DNA of 53,092 bases, taken from Candidatus Pacearchaeota archaeon. Lineage in GTDB: Archaea; Nanobdellota; Nanobdellia; Pacearchaeales; GW2011-AR1. The DNA is taken from NCBI GenBank assembly GCA_016866995.1, contig VGKQ01000005.1, positions 1 through 53,092 on the forward strand, read 5' to 3'. Both the position numbers and the translations under genes were made by a program. The notes beneath the pieces are model-generated. The model worked only from the letters and a program-made list of their open reading frames with translations. It was not told the origin of the DNA and did no database searches. Below, piece by piece: positions 34,034 through 41,986 of this stretch (positions within the stretch are counted from its first letter, which is position 1; the number at the start of each line of letters is the position of its first letter).

Positions 34034-34781
34034 CGAACTTGAGAATATAGCAAGACTAAAAAGATTATCTTTAATTAATGCTGAAAAAGATTATCTGCAA
34101 AATCTGATATTATTCAGCATATATTCAATTGCAGGAAAAGAGCTTATTTTCAAAGGAGGAACATGCTTGTATAAAATCTATAAGTTGGACAGATTTTCTG
34201 AAGACTTGGATTTTACTTTGACTGAAAGACTGGACATTAAAAAAATTGCAGAAAAGATAATCTCTGACTTGATGCTTCTTAACATAAAAGGAAAAGTAAA
34301 GGAGATTAAAGAGTATCCAAATGAGATAAATGTAAGACTCTTATTTAACGGCCCTCTTTATAAGGGAAGCAAAGAAACGCAATGCTTTATTCCATTGAAT
34401 ATGAGCATGAAAGAAAATATTTTAACAGAGCCAAAAAGAGAATTTATTGTTTCTTTGTACAAAGAAATTCCTAATTTTTATGTATTTGCAATGTCTGAAG
34501 ATGAAATTTTAGCTGAAAAAATTAGGGCAATAATGTCAAGATTAAAGCCAAGAGATATTTATGACTTGTTTTTTCTCTTGAATAAAGATGCTAAGTTTGA
34601 CATAAATCTTGTAAATAAAAAACTCTCCTTATACCACTTAAAGTTTGACAAAAAAGAATTTATCCACAGAATAGAAAAAATGAGAGGTTTATGGCAGATT
34701 GATTTGAAAAATTTAATATCTTCTGAATTAGAATTTGACAAAGCTAAGAAAATTATTCTTGCCAAAATAAATCAGTTTTGA
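34020..34781 (+). CDS. abiEii: AbiEii-type nucleotidyltransferase toxin
   Basis: A 253-residue member of the AbiEii/MNT nucleotidyltransferase superfamily. The motif is ELIFKGGTCLYKIYKLDRFSED, continuing to LDFTL: the GG loop, then a conserved RFSEDLDF block with the Asp pair that binds metal. DUF1814-type members add GTP or other nucleotides to targets and stop growth. It overlaps the antitoxin by 14 nt. A later KPRDIYDLFFLL segment is also typical of the family. Confidence 0.87.
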   Translation: MLTYDELENIARLKRLSLINAEKDYLQNLILFSIYSIAGKELIFKGGTCLYKIYKLDRFSEDLDFTLTERLDIKKIAEKIISDLMLLNIKGKVKEIKEYPNEINVRLLFNGPLYKGSKETQCFIPLNMSMKENILTEPKREFIVSLYKEIPNFYVFAMSEDEILAEKIRAIMSRLKPRDIYDLFFLLNKDAKFDINLVNKKLSLYHLKFDKKEFIHRIEKMRGLWQIDLKNLISSELEFDKAKKIILAKINQF

Positions 34782-34812
34782 TGAGTTTTTGAGAAAAGTT
34801 AGGAAATAAAAA

Positions 34813-35376
34813 TTAAATTACATCCTGCCAACAAGAATTGGCACAACCATATTTCAAATACTGTTTATAAGACGCTTTTGATGCTGTACCTGTATTCACG
34901 ATAGTAACACAGTCTTTTCCTTTTGTCCCAGAAGCATCACTACAAGTAATTGCACTCCATATATTTGAACTAGGCATCATCCCTTTAAAGTTTCCACTTT
35001 TCAAAGAAGCATCTCTATCTGTAGAACATTTATCAAAGCAAGTTGGATTTATACAATCTGTAAAGCTTCCAGTTTTACACTCTCCAACCCACCCAATTGA
35101 CGCTCCTCTTCCTGAAGAATAGTCTGGCCTACAATTTGGTTGGGGGCAACTTCCAGAAGGGCATTGATTTATGCAACTGAAAAAAGCCGAGTAAATTATA
35201 TCTAATGGATTGCTTTGATTAATTTTACTTGAAGATTTTACATTATTTTCAGGATTGCTTGCAGCTGAAGTGTTTGATGCTGGACTATTAGATTCTTGAT
35301 TGCTTTGTTTATTTCCCAGGAAAATATAACCTGCAATACCTGCAACAACTAATACTGCAATTACTATGATTACCAA
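34813..35376 (-). CDS. Cys-rich secreted or membrane-anchored protein
   Basis: A 187-residue readable frame starting at a TTG (35376). A hydrophobic segment VIIVIAVLVVAGIAGYIF is followed by a Ser/Asn-rich linker and a Cys-rich domain with about ten to twelve cysteines (CINQCPSGSC, ECKTGSFTDC, CFDKC). The likely true start is the ATG at 35398, which overlaps the upstream stop as ATGA, but a run of seven T on this strand (35381-35375) puts it out of frame. One fewer T would give a normal basic N terminus and signal anchor. Function unknown. Confidence 0.6.
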   Translation of the reverse strand: MVIIVIAVLVVAGIAGYIFLGNKQSNQESNSPASNTSAASNPENNVKSSSKINQSNPLDIIYSAFFSCINQCPSGSCPQPNCRPDYSSGRGASIGWVGECKTGSFTDCINPTCFDKCSTDRDASLKSGNFKGMMPSSNIWSAITCSDASGTKGKDCVTIVNTGTASKASYKQYLKYGCANSCWQDVI

Positions 35377-35394
35377 AAAAAGTTTTATTCATTC

Positions 35395-35865
35395 TCATCC
35401 AACATTTATCTGAACTTTTTTTGAAACATCAATTCCCATAGGAACATCCAAAAAAGCTACAACATACCACTTAATCTGGCTGCTCACACCTGAAAGAATT
35501 TGGGCTGATTTAATTATAGTGCCCGCGATTCCTTCCCCAATATCCGACTGAGTTAAAACATTTTTGGGAATTTTTATCTTAAAATTATATGTAAAATTTC
35601 CAGAATAATCTTTTTCTCCGCTTAATGGCTGAACAAAATCAAAAACATACCCCATACTTTTATTAACATTCGTTTTAGAATTAAATAAAGCACTTCCTCC
35701 TATCTTTGTTTCTTTTTTTACTCCAATTAATCTTACTTTAGCTCCTCTTGCATGCACAACTTTTTTAAGAGTGAATACTGCTTTTCCACTAACAGTATCT
35801 CCTGGAGAAAAATCATATTTATCTAGCTGAATATCTACACTCCCTTTTCCAAATGGCCAAAACAT
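35395..35865 (-). CDS. Spo0M/arrestin-like protein
   Basis: A 156-residue protein with the start FWPFGKGSVDIQLDKYDFSP and the GDTVSGKAVFTLKK strand, seen in Spo0M and arrestin-like proteins that form two beta-sandwich domains. The protein ends after one domain's worth of sequence, shorter than Spo0M (about 250 residues). Its role in archaea is unknown. It overlaps the likely ATG of the next gene by 4 nt, so the two may act together at the envelope. Confidence 0.65.
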   Translation of the reverse strand: MFWPFGKGSVDIQLDKYDFSPGDTVSGKAVFTLKKVVHARGAKVRLIGVKKETKIGGSALFNSKTNVNKSMGYVFDFVQPLSGEKDYSGNFTYNFKIKIPKNVLTQSDIGEGIAGTIIKSAQILSGVSSQIKWYVVAFLDVPMGIDVSKKVQINVG

Positions 35866-35899
35866 AATTTAAAATAGAAAAGTTAATTAATAAATCTTT

Positions 35900-36289
35900 C
35901 TAATTCTTCTCTTTTCTTGCTTCCTCAACTAATTCTGCAAGTTCTGAATTCAAATGCTCAAGATTATGAACAAAATTTTCCTTCAAATCATTCATTTCTT
36001 CAATCTGCTTGTCTATAATCTTGCTTGTTTCTTCAGGAGTTTTTCTTACAACAATCTTGCTTCCCACATTTACAAATAATTTTTCATCATCTATTTTAGT
36101 TTTTATAAACACGCCTCTTCCAAGATTAGCCAGCATTTCCTTATTCTTGCTCTTTTCAATATTTTTGAAGCACGACTTCAAGTTCTCAAGCTCTCCAGTT
36201 TGGCTGTCAATTGTTTCTATCTGCTGCTTTATCTCATTAGATTGCTGTTCAATCAAGCTCAGCTTGAATAATATTTCTTCTTTGCTCAT
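35900..36289 (-). CDS. pfdA: Prefoldin subunit alpha
   Basis: A 129-residue protein with an N-terminal coiled coil (EEILFKLSLIEQQSNEIKQQ), the beta hairpin MLANLGRGVFIKTKI with the VNVGSKIVV strand, and a C-terminal coiled coil. This is the layout of the alpha prefoldin subunit, which with beta forms a hexamer that passes unfolded proteins to the chaperonin. A TATA box lies 25 bp upstream. Confidence 0.85.
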   Translation of the reverse strand: MSKEEILFKLSLIEQQSNEIKQQIETIDSQTGELENLKSCFKNIEKSKNKEMLANLGRGVFIKTKIDDEKLFVNVGSKIVVRKTPEETSKIIDKQIEEMNDLKENFVHNLEHLNSELAELVEEARKEKN

Positions 36290-36309
36290 ATTTTTCTTGT
36301 GTTTATGGA

Positions 36310-36320
36310 GTATATAAATT
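36310..36320 (-). promoter_or_regulatory. TATA box for the prefoldin gene
   Basis: On the minus strand this reads aatttatatac, centred about 25 bp upstream of the ATG at 36289. Confidence 0.5.
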
Positions 36321-36426
36321 ATTGCTTCTACTATTAATCTGCAACTTAATTTTTATTCTTACAATTAACCCACAAACAATATTAAACATTTTATCAAAAT
36401 AAGAGTTAATAACAGAAGATTTTGTT

Positions 36427-36957
36427 TTAAGCAACTTTCAAAATCTTCCTGAAAAAAGAGTTGAAAATAATTGAGAGAACAAGGTAAATCCAAACCCATT
36501 TTGGAAATATAAGAAATGTTGAGTTTAACGCAGAGCCTGTGAAATAATCCCCAAACCATCTGAATAAAAGGACAAAAGGAATAAATGTATAAAGCAAAGG
36601 CCTCATTGTATGCTGCATCATTTCAGGCATCTTCTCCATCTGCTTCCTGTTCAGTTCAAGCATTTTTTCAGGCTGGTTTTTTAATTTTTTTATTTCTTCC
36701 TGAATCTGTTTCTGTTCTGCCTTAATCTTCCTTATTGTTTCCTGGTCTGTTGCATATTTTTGTATAATTGTTGTCACAAATGTAAGAAAAGCACACAGCA
36801 GAATAATCCCAAGATAAAAATTCAAGTCAAGAAGCCAGCCGGCACTCGGGTCAAGAATATAATGAACAGAGCTTTTTATTATTGGAATGCTGTTCCACAT
36901 AAATGCAATTCCCAGGCTGAGTGCCATTATCAAGAATAAAATTCCCATTCCTTTCAT
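36427..36957 (-). CDS. EMC3/DUF106 family YidC-like insertase
   Basis: A 176-residue membrane protein with three hydrophobic segments and a long basic coiled coil between the first pair (IRKIKAEQKQIQEEIKKL). This is the archaeal DUF106/Ylp1 layout of the Oxa1/YidC/Get1/EMC3 superfamily, which inserts membrane proteins. Archaeal genes of this family usually follow secY, as here after one orphan. A conserved MQHTMRPLLYTF helix is present. A TATA box lies about 25 bp upstream. Confidence 0.87.
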   Translation of the reverse strand: MKGMGILFLIMALSLGIAFMWNSIPIIKSSVHYILDPSAGWLLDLNFYLGIILLCAFLTFVTTIIQKYATDQETIRKIKAEQKQIQEEIKKLKNQPEKMLELNRKQMEKMPEMMQHTMRPLLYTFIPFVLLFRWFGDYFTGSALNSTFLIFPKWVWIYLVLSIIFNSFFRKILKVA

Positions 36958-36975
36958 AAAAAATAAAAGTGAATT

Positions 36976-36988
36976 GGGTTTTTAAAGC
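36976..36988 (-). promoter_or_regulatory. TATA box for the EMC3-like gene
   Basis: On the minus strand this reads gctttaaaaaccc, centred about 25 bp upstream of the ATG at 36957. Confidence 0.5.
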
Positions 36989-37021
36989 TTCAGAATTAAA
37001 TCTTTCACTTAAAGTATCACG

Positions 37022-37336
37022 TTAAGGAACAAAAGTTTCTAATTTTCCTGTCTCCTTTTTTTGTATTCCTCTAAGAACTATTGGCTCAACCTCTCGTATT
37101 CCTTTTTCAGTTCCATATAAAAAAACATGAAATAAAACCTTGGTTCCAAGATAATATGGAACTCCATATCTTACAGACTGAGCTGTCACATTTTGTTTGT
37201 GAAAATAATGTAATGTTGAATAATTATCACCTCCTCCCTCCCAAACTTTTTCCACACCTTCTTGAGCTTCAATAAACTCAATTAAACTTACTATTCCAAA
37301 ATTAGTCATTGTTTCAGAAAATATTTGTTTTTTCAT
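37022..37336 (-). CDS. Orphan protein downstream of secY
   Basis: A 104-residue protein with no family I recognise. It contains GVEKVWEGGGDNYSTLHYFH and a beta-rich second half (YLGTKVLFHVFLYGTEKG). It sits where archaea usually carry adk between secY and the DUF106 gene, but shows no P-loop. A TATA-like atttaagc is about 25 bp upstream. Codons are mostly TTA, AAA and GAA, as in the orphans within the ribosomal operon. Confidence 0.65.
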   Translation of the reverse strand: MKKQIFSETMTNFGIVSLIEFIEAQEGVEKVWEGGGDNYSTLHYFHKQNVTAQSVRYGVPYYLGTKVLFHVFLYGTEKGIREVEPIVLRGIQKKETGKLETFVP

Positions 37337-37408
37337 AAATTTTCGTATCCATGGTATTATTTAAGCATTTGTCTTTTACAAAATATATAACAGAAAAAAA
37401 CAGCAGAA

Positions 37409-37541
37409 GAAATTTACCCCATAAATTTCTTCATCTTGAACTTATCAAAGTGAGAGAGGCAGAAATTTACCCCATAAATTTCTTCATCTTGAACTTATCA
37501 AAGTGAGAGAGGCAGAAATTTACCCCATAAATTTCTTCATC
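37409..37541. repeat. 53-bp tandem repeat at the secY 3' end
   Basis: Two full units (37409-37461, 37462-37514) and a 27-bp third part (37515-37541). Each unit on the minus strand contains MKKFMG plus a stop, the same last six codons as SecY, so the coding tail of secY has been duplicated downstream. Each copy also makes an 8-bp stem (gaaattta, loop tgggg, taaatttc). It could act as a repeated terminator or simply be slippage. Confidence 0.9.
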
Positions 37542-38914
37542 GCAGGATGCATGTCAACTGCGTGCTGTTGTGATATGGAATTATAATACTGATAAATAAT
37601 CATTACTGCAAGCAGGACAGATGTTCCAGAAACCATTGCCCCAAGCGTATCAGCAAAAGCAGCCAGCAATCCTATTGCAGCCCCTCCCATTACTGTCAGA
37701 GGAACAATATATCTGTCAAGCACAGATTCAAGAATTCTTTCATCTTTTCTGAATCCAGGAATCTGCAAGCCAGAACCAATAATATTCTTGGCTTGTGATG
37801 AAGCATCCATGCCAGATGTTTTCATCCAGAAATATGCAAACAAGCACGAAAATGCCATATAAAACAGAATATGAGTTAATCCCTGGATAATATAAATGCT
37901 TCTTAACCCTCCTTTTATTGCTAGTCCTACAATATTTGTATGTGAAAGCCAGAATGCCAAGCCAGAAACAGCCTGCCCCCCTGAAAAGCTTCCAAGCCAT
38001 GTTGCATGCCCTGCCCAGTTTTCAATTAATCCAGCAAAAAGCTGGAGATTTGCAGCAAGTGCAGCAACAAGTATTACTGGGATTACAGAAGCATAAAAAA
38101 AAGCAAGCGGCCACTTTATTCCATATCCTCTTAGCCTGTCAAATGAAAGAGGCACCTCTATTTTAAGAGATTGAGCATACACAACAAATAAAAATATTAT
38201 TGCTGTAACAAATATTGCAGCAATCGCGCCTGCAGCCCCGGTTATATCCTGGTTTATTATACTCTGAATAAGCGAAAATATTTGCCCCGGGCATGATATA
38301 AAATCAGTGCCAGAAAATTTCAACAGGCAGTTTCCTCCCTGTTGTCCTATAAACTGAAACATTTCTGTAAAAATTCTCCACCCCACCCCCGCAACAATAA
38401 ATAATGAGACGCCCTGCCCAAAACCCCATTTCTGTACAACCTCGTCCATAAATACTATTACTAATCCTCCAAGTATCAGCTGAAATATCACAATTCCTGT
38501 ATACCCCGGAGCAGCCTGCAGCCCTTTCATCAATACATAAATTGCTGCCTCAAAGAGAATAAAAAAGAAAACAAGAAGTTTCTGCAATCCCTGAAAGTAT
38601 TTTTTTCCTTCTTCTGTTTTTGTGTCTATATTAAGAATTTTGCTTCCCACAAGCAATTGAAGTATAATTGATGCCATAACAATGGGCCCTATCCCCAGCG
38701 AGATAATTGAACCAAAATCAGTTCCAAGAATTACTGCAAGATACTGAAACCTTTCAAGCGAGTTTTTTTCCAATCCATATAATGAAATATTTGCAAGAAC
38801 AAAAAATGCAAGCAGAACTATTAAAGTCCATTTTAGCTTTACATTGAAGCTAAGCTTTTTTTCTACAGGCCCTCGGACTTCAGGCAGGTTTTTGAGTATC
38901 TCTTTAAATGCCAT
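37520..38914 (-). CDS. secY: Protein translocase subunit SecY
   Basis: A 464-residue, ten-helix channel subunit. The N terminus FKEILKNLPEVRGP is typical of archaeal SecY, and the first helices, the long lumenal loop and the C-terminal MHPAMKKFMG end are all present. It moves secreted and membrane proteins with SecE and Sec-beta. It would normally follow uL15 directly. Here it is separated from uL15 by a + strand GT39-like gene and has its own TATA box. Its 3' end is duplicated in tandem. Confidence 0.96.
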   Translation of the reverse strand: MAFKEILKNLPEVRGPVEKKLSFNVKLKWTLIVLLAFFVLANISLYGLEKNSLERFQYLAVILGTDFGSIISLGIGPIVMASIILQLLVGSKILNIDTKTEEGKKYFQGLQKLLVFFFILFEAAIYVLMKGLQAAPGYTGIVIFQLILGGLVIVFMDEVVQKWGFGQGVSLFIVAGVGWRIFTEMFQFIGQQGGNCLLKFSGTDFISCPGQIFSLIQSIINQDITGAAGAIAAIFVTAIIFLFVVYAQSLKIEVPLSFDRLRGYGIKWPLAFFYASVIPVILVAALAANLQLFAGLIENWAGHATWLGSFSGGQAVSGLAFWLSHTNIVGLAIKGGLRSIYIIQGLTHILFYMAFSCLFAYFWMKTSGMDASSQAKNIIGSGLQIPGFRKDERILESVLDRYIVPLTVMGGAAIGLLAAFADTLGAMVSGTSVLLAVMIIYQYYNSISQQHAVDMHPAMKKFMG

Positions 38915-38934
38915 GTTTCTAAATAGAAAATCTT

Positions 38935-38945
38935 GTTTTTAAAGG
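38935..38945 (-). promoter_or_regulatory. TATA box for secY
   Basis: On the minus strand this reads cctttaaaaac, centred about 26 bp upstream of the ATG at 38914. Confidence 0.5.
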
Positions 38946-38999
38946 TTATTAGCATTTAAATTATATAAAATAAACCTTCTAACTTAACAAATTAAGAAA

Positions 39000-39010
39000 G
39001 TTTTTATATT
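39000..39010 (+). promoter_or_regulatory. TATA box for the GT39-like gene at 39030
   Basis: The sequence gtttttatatt is centred about 25 bp before the ATG at 39030. With the secY box it forms a divergent promoter pair about 60 bp apart. Confidence 0.5.
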
Positions 39011-39029
39011 ATTATAAACACTTATTACT

Positions 39030-40271
39030 ATGAAAAACTCAGACAAAAAACTTCTTGCTGTTCTGATAATATGCATTCTTCTCCGCCTTGTAATTTTCTC
39101 CTTCCAGACTCCTTTTAACAATGACAAACACTTTTTAGTTGTCAGTTATATTTTTCAGAATAATGCTCTTCCTTCCCCTTTCCAGTTTGAGGAGGCGCAA
39201 CATCCTCCTTTATATTATATTTTTGCCTCTTTTTTTCTTTTTTTTGGCAGTGCAAAAGCAGTGCAGTTTTTTTCTCTCATCCTTTCAATAGGAGCATTAA
39301 TTGTATTTTTTGTTTTAATAAAAAAGCTTGATATACCTCCAAAAAACAAATTATACTGCCTTTTGTTTGCAGGACTGCTTCCACAGATGATATTCTTCGG
39401 CAATTATATCTCAAATGATTCATTGTCAATTTTTCTTGGCTCTTTGATATTTTTTCAGTCTTACATGTTGATAAAGTCTCAGTCAATTATGAATCATGTG
39501 CTTCTTGCAGTATTTCTCGGGCTTGGAATGCTGACAAAAGCAACTTTTATTTTATTTCTTCCTGTTCTTTTTGTTTTGATTATCTTTATAAACTTCAAAA
39601 ATAATCAAAAAATACTTGTTCCATGCCTGATTTTTCTTGTCATCTCCCTGGCTCTGGGAAGCTATAAGTATGTTAACAATGAAATTTTATATAAAAATCC
39701 ATTTATAAATTATCAGGAGATAAATCCCGGGTGGTTTGCGCCCCACAGAGGCACATACTCTGGCTCAAGTTCATTTTATGATATTAATATTATTAAGCTT
39801 ATAGAAAATCCGTATGTTTCTCTTGAGACAAAACACTCCTATCCCTTGATGCTTTACGGAACTTTCTGGTACCAGTATATCAAAGACTCCAATTTCAACG
39901 GCAAATCTGCAATTTTCAGCTGGCTCGGCTCTCTGATTTATATTTTGGCAATAATTCCAACGATAATTATGATTATTGGATTTTTTAGAATTGCACGAAA
40001 TCCCAGCAAAAATATTTTTGAAACATTATGCCTCCTGCTTTTCCTAACAAATTTATTTTTTATTTTTTATGCTGGAATTAAATATGATGACTGGGCATTT
40101 TTTCAGTCAAGATACTTATTCCAGTCATTTTTTTCAATTTTAATATTTCTTAATTCAGGAATTAATTTTATAAAAAACAGCAAAATCAGAAAACTTGTTT
40201 ATATTTCTCTATGCTCTTTATTTTTTCTTTTTGTAATTTATTTTGCATATGGCATCTATAATCTTTTATAA
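39030..40271 (+). CDS. GT39-like or DUF2142-like membrane protein
   Basis: A 413-residue protein with about ten hydrophobic segments. After the first helix comes FNNDKHFLVVSYIF, a weak form of the GT39 acidic motif (N31-D32), and a QHPPLYY loop near residue 60, which is typical of GT39/DUF2142 proteins. It splits secY from the rest of the spc operon on the opposite strand. The missing first acidic residue makes activity less certain. Probably a surface-glycan gene that inserted here. Confidence 0.7.
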   Translation: MKNSDKKLLAVLIICILLRLVIFSFQTPFNNDKHFLVVSYIFQNNALPSPFQFEEAQHPPLYYIFASFFLFFGSAKAVQFFSLILSIGALIVFFVLIKKLDIPPKNKLYCLLFAGLLPQMIFFGNYISNDSLSIFLGSLIFFQSYMLIKSQSIMNHVLLAVFLGLGMLTKATFILFLPVLFVLIIFINFKNNQKILVPCLIFLVISLALGSYKYVNNEILYKNPFINYQEINPGWFAPHRGTYSGSSSFYDINIIKLIENPYVSLETKHSYPLMLYGTFWYQYIKDSNFNGKSAIFSWLGSLIYILAIIPTIIMIIGFFRIARNPSKNIFETLCLLLFLTNLFFIFYAGIKYDDWAFFQSRYLFQSFFSILIFLNSGINFIKNSKIRKLVYISLCSLFFLFVIYFAYGIYNLL

Positions 40272-40334
40272 TTGGCTCTTTAACAATTATAAACTAAATA
40301 ATATTTTTTCAAATTAGTAACATTAATAGTAGAA

Positions 40335-40796
40335 TTACTTTTTCTGTTTCTCTTTAATCTGTTTTTCTTGTTCTTTATCTTCAGATTTGTTTTGCTTATT
40401 TTCTGAAAGAACAATTTTGCCGCCGGCTTTCTCAATTTTCTCCCGGGCTGATTTTGATGCGGCTTTTGCCTTTACAACAACTTTTCTTTTTATCTCTCCT
40501 TCTCCAAGTATTTTGTAATTCTCAAGATTAATTTCTGTTTCTTTCATTTTTTCAATATCAGAAACATTAATTACATTATTCATTTTTCTTTTTGTTTTTC
40601 TGGATGTAAATCCCTGCTGCCCAAAATATGGATAAAGATGTTTTATAACATAGCTTTTTCTCTGGTCTGCCCTCTTTCCAGTTCCAGACATTCCTTTTCC
40701 TCCACGATTTCCACTTCCTTTATGCTTCTTCATAGCCCACCCGCAAGTTCTTGTTCCTCTTGCTCTTGAAAATTTTCTTCTTTTCTTCAGTTTCAT
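40335..40796 (-). CDS. rpl15: Ribosomal protein uL15
   Basis: A 153-residue large-subunit protein. The N-terminal arm RARGTRTCGWAMKKHKGSGN and the GGKGMSGTGKR loop are those of archaeal/eukaryal uL15, which lies deep in the 50S core. The C-terminal 20 residues are a Lys/Glu/Gln tail. It overlaps the Nudix gene by 4 nt and is the last ribosomal gene of the operon. Confidence 0.93.
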   Translation of the reverse strand: MKLKKRRKFSRARGTRTCGWAMKKHKGSGNRGGKGMSGTGKRADQRKSYVIKHLYPYFGQQGFTSRKTKRKMNNVINVSDIEKMKETEINLENYKILGEGEIKRKVVVKAKAASKSAREKIEKAGGKIVLSENKQNKSEDKEQEKQIKEKQKK

Positions 40797-41209
40797 GTTT
40801 TATCTCCTATATTCATAATATACTCTTTTAATTTAGGATGAAATGATGTTGTAAAATATTTTTCAAGCTCATCTGGCTTAACCCATTTTATTTCCTTGAA
40901 TTTCTCCCTAGCTTTCTCTTTTCCTCCAATAACCTCGCACAAATAATAAATTGCCAGAAAATCTTTTTTTTCAGGATATATTTTTGAAAAAACAGCCCCC
41001 AAATTTTCAACTTCCAGTCCTGTCTTTATTTTAATTTCTTTTTTTAATACTTCCTCGGGCTCTTCTCCTGAATTAACATCCCCTCCTGGAAAGCACCAAG
41101 TTAATTTTTTAATATAAGCATCATTTTCTCTTCTTCCAATTAAAATTTTTCTTGTTTTTGTATCAAAAACTATTCCAAGAACAATAACTTTAAAGTTATT
41201 TTCTGCCAT
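40793..41209 (-). CDS. Nudix-fold protein with altered catalytic motif
   Basis: A 138-residue Nudix protein between uL30 (1-nt gap) and uL15 (4-nt overlap). The box begins normally, GGDVNSGEE, but the REUxEExGU end reads KEIKIKTGL: the Arg is Lys and the two metal-binding Glu are Ile and Lys. The enzyme may have lost hydrolysis or changed role. It is not usual at this place in archaeal operons. The N-terminal domain KVIVLGIVFDTKTRKILIG is family-typical. Confidence 0.8.
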   Translation of the reverse strand: MAENNFKVIVLGIVFDTKTRKILIGRRENDAYIKKLTWCFPGGDVNSGEEPEEVLKKEIKIKTGLEVENLGAVFSKIYPEKKDFLAIYYLCEVIGGKEKAREKFKEIKWVKPDELEKYFTTSFHPKLKEYIMNIGDKT

Positions 41210-41210
41210 T

Positions 41211-41633
41211 TTACAGCATCCTCCTTATTAACTCGCAAATTTTTTCCTGATTGTCTCCTAAAACTCCGCGAGGATAGTGCAATTTTGAGTTAATTCCGCC
41301 CCGGGGAGGATGAAGAGAGAAAAAAGGCTTTAATTTAAAATCTTCAAGCTTTTTTTCAGTCTTGCTTTCCAGCATCTCGCTGGCAATTTTCTCAGCATCA
41401 ATTTTAATTTTTTTCCCTGATTTTCCTCTCTTCTTTATCAATTCAATTAAAGTTTCCTTGTCAATCTTGCCATAAGCAACAAAATTTCTAACAACTTCAA
41501 GCATCCCAAGATTTTCTGGCTTTTCAAATAAAAGAACACAAGCAAACTTCTTTCTTAATCTCATCCTGAATAAAGTTTCCTGAACTTCTTTTGGTATTTC
41601 AACCATTCCTGATATTCTTATTACAGCTATCAT
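41211..41633 (-). CDS. rpl30: Ribosomal protein uL30
   Basis: A 140-residue archaeal-length uL30. The start MIAVIRISG is the conserved first strand, so I chose 41633 over the upstream frame. The LRKKFACVLLFEKPENLGML segment and the FSLHPPRGGI-type end (archaeal and eukaryal C-terminal extension) are present. The start overlaps the upstream orphan's stop by 4 nt. It binds 23S rRNA. Confidence 0.93.
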   Translation of the reverse strand: MIAVIRISGMVEIPKEVQETLFRMRLRKKFACVLLFEKPENLGMLEVVRNFVAYGKIDKETLIELIKKRGKSGKKIKIDAEKIASEMLESKTEKKLEDFKLKPFFSLHPPRGGINSKLHYPRGVLGDNQEKICELIRRML

Positions 41634-41986
41634 TTTATGCTCCTGAAACCATGCCCTTCCCCCCAAGGTATTCCTACTCCTCGGGGGTTATAATCTCTTT
41701 TTATTAATTCCTGCCTAAGTTTCTCTGCCTCTTCTCTGCTGTCAAACCTCGCTGTTAAAATTAATCCCCTTGGTATATAATGATATGCCAATAATCTCCC
41801 ATTATGCTGTTTAATTAATTCTGAAACTTCAGAATTCATAGGATTTGCCTCCTCATAGGAATTAAACAATGAAAGTGTTCCTACTGAGCCAACTACCAAG
41901 GTATCATCTATAAATTTCTTTATTCTGTGCATTAATGTGGCTTCTTTTCTTGGTTTTCCTTTTAGTAATACCCTATATTCAATCAT
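41630..41986 (-). CDS. Orphan protein between uS5 and uL30
   Basis: A 118-residue protein, start at the ATG at 41986, overlapping uS5 by 4 nt and uL30 by 4 nt. The 49 codons upstream are the antisense-frame shadow of uS5, so this start is preferred. It shows alternating strands and helices (MIEYRVLLKGKPRKEA, LLAYHYIPRGLILTARF, DSREEAEKLRQELIKR) that suggest a ferredoxin-like fold. No known family. It is the orphan nearest the uL30 end of the operon. Confidence 0.7.
   Translation of the reverse strand: MIEYRVLLKGKPRKEATLMHRIKKFIDDTLVVGSVGTLSLFNSYEEANPMNSEVSELIKQHNGRLLAYHYIPRGLILTARFDSREEAEKLRQELIKRDYNPRGVGIPWGEGHGFRSIK

Noticed and set aside
37409-37541. CRISPR-like repeat array
   Set aside because: Units are directly adjacent with no spacers; the sequence copies the secY tail.
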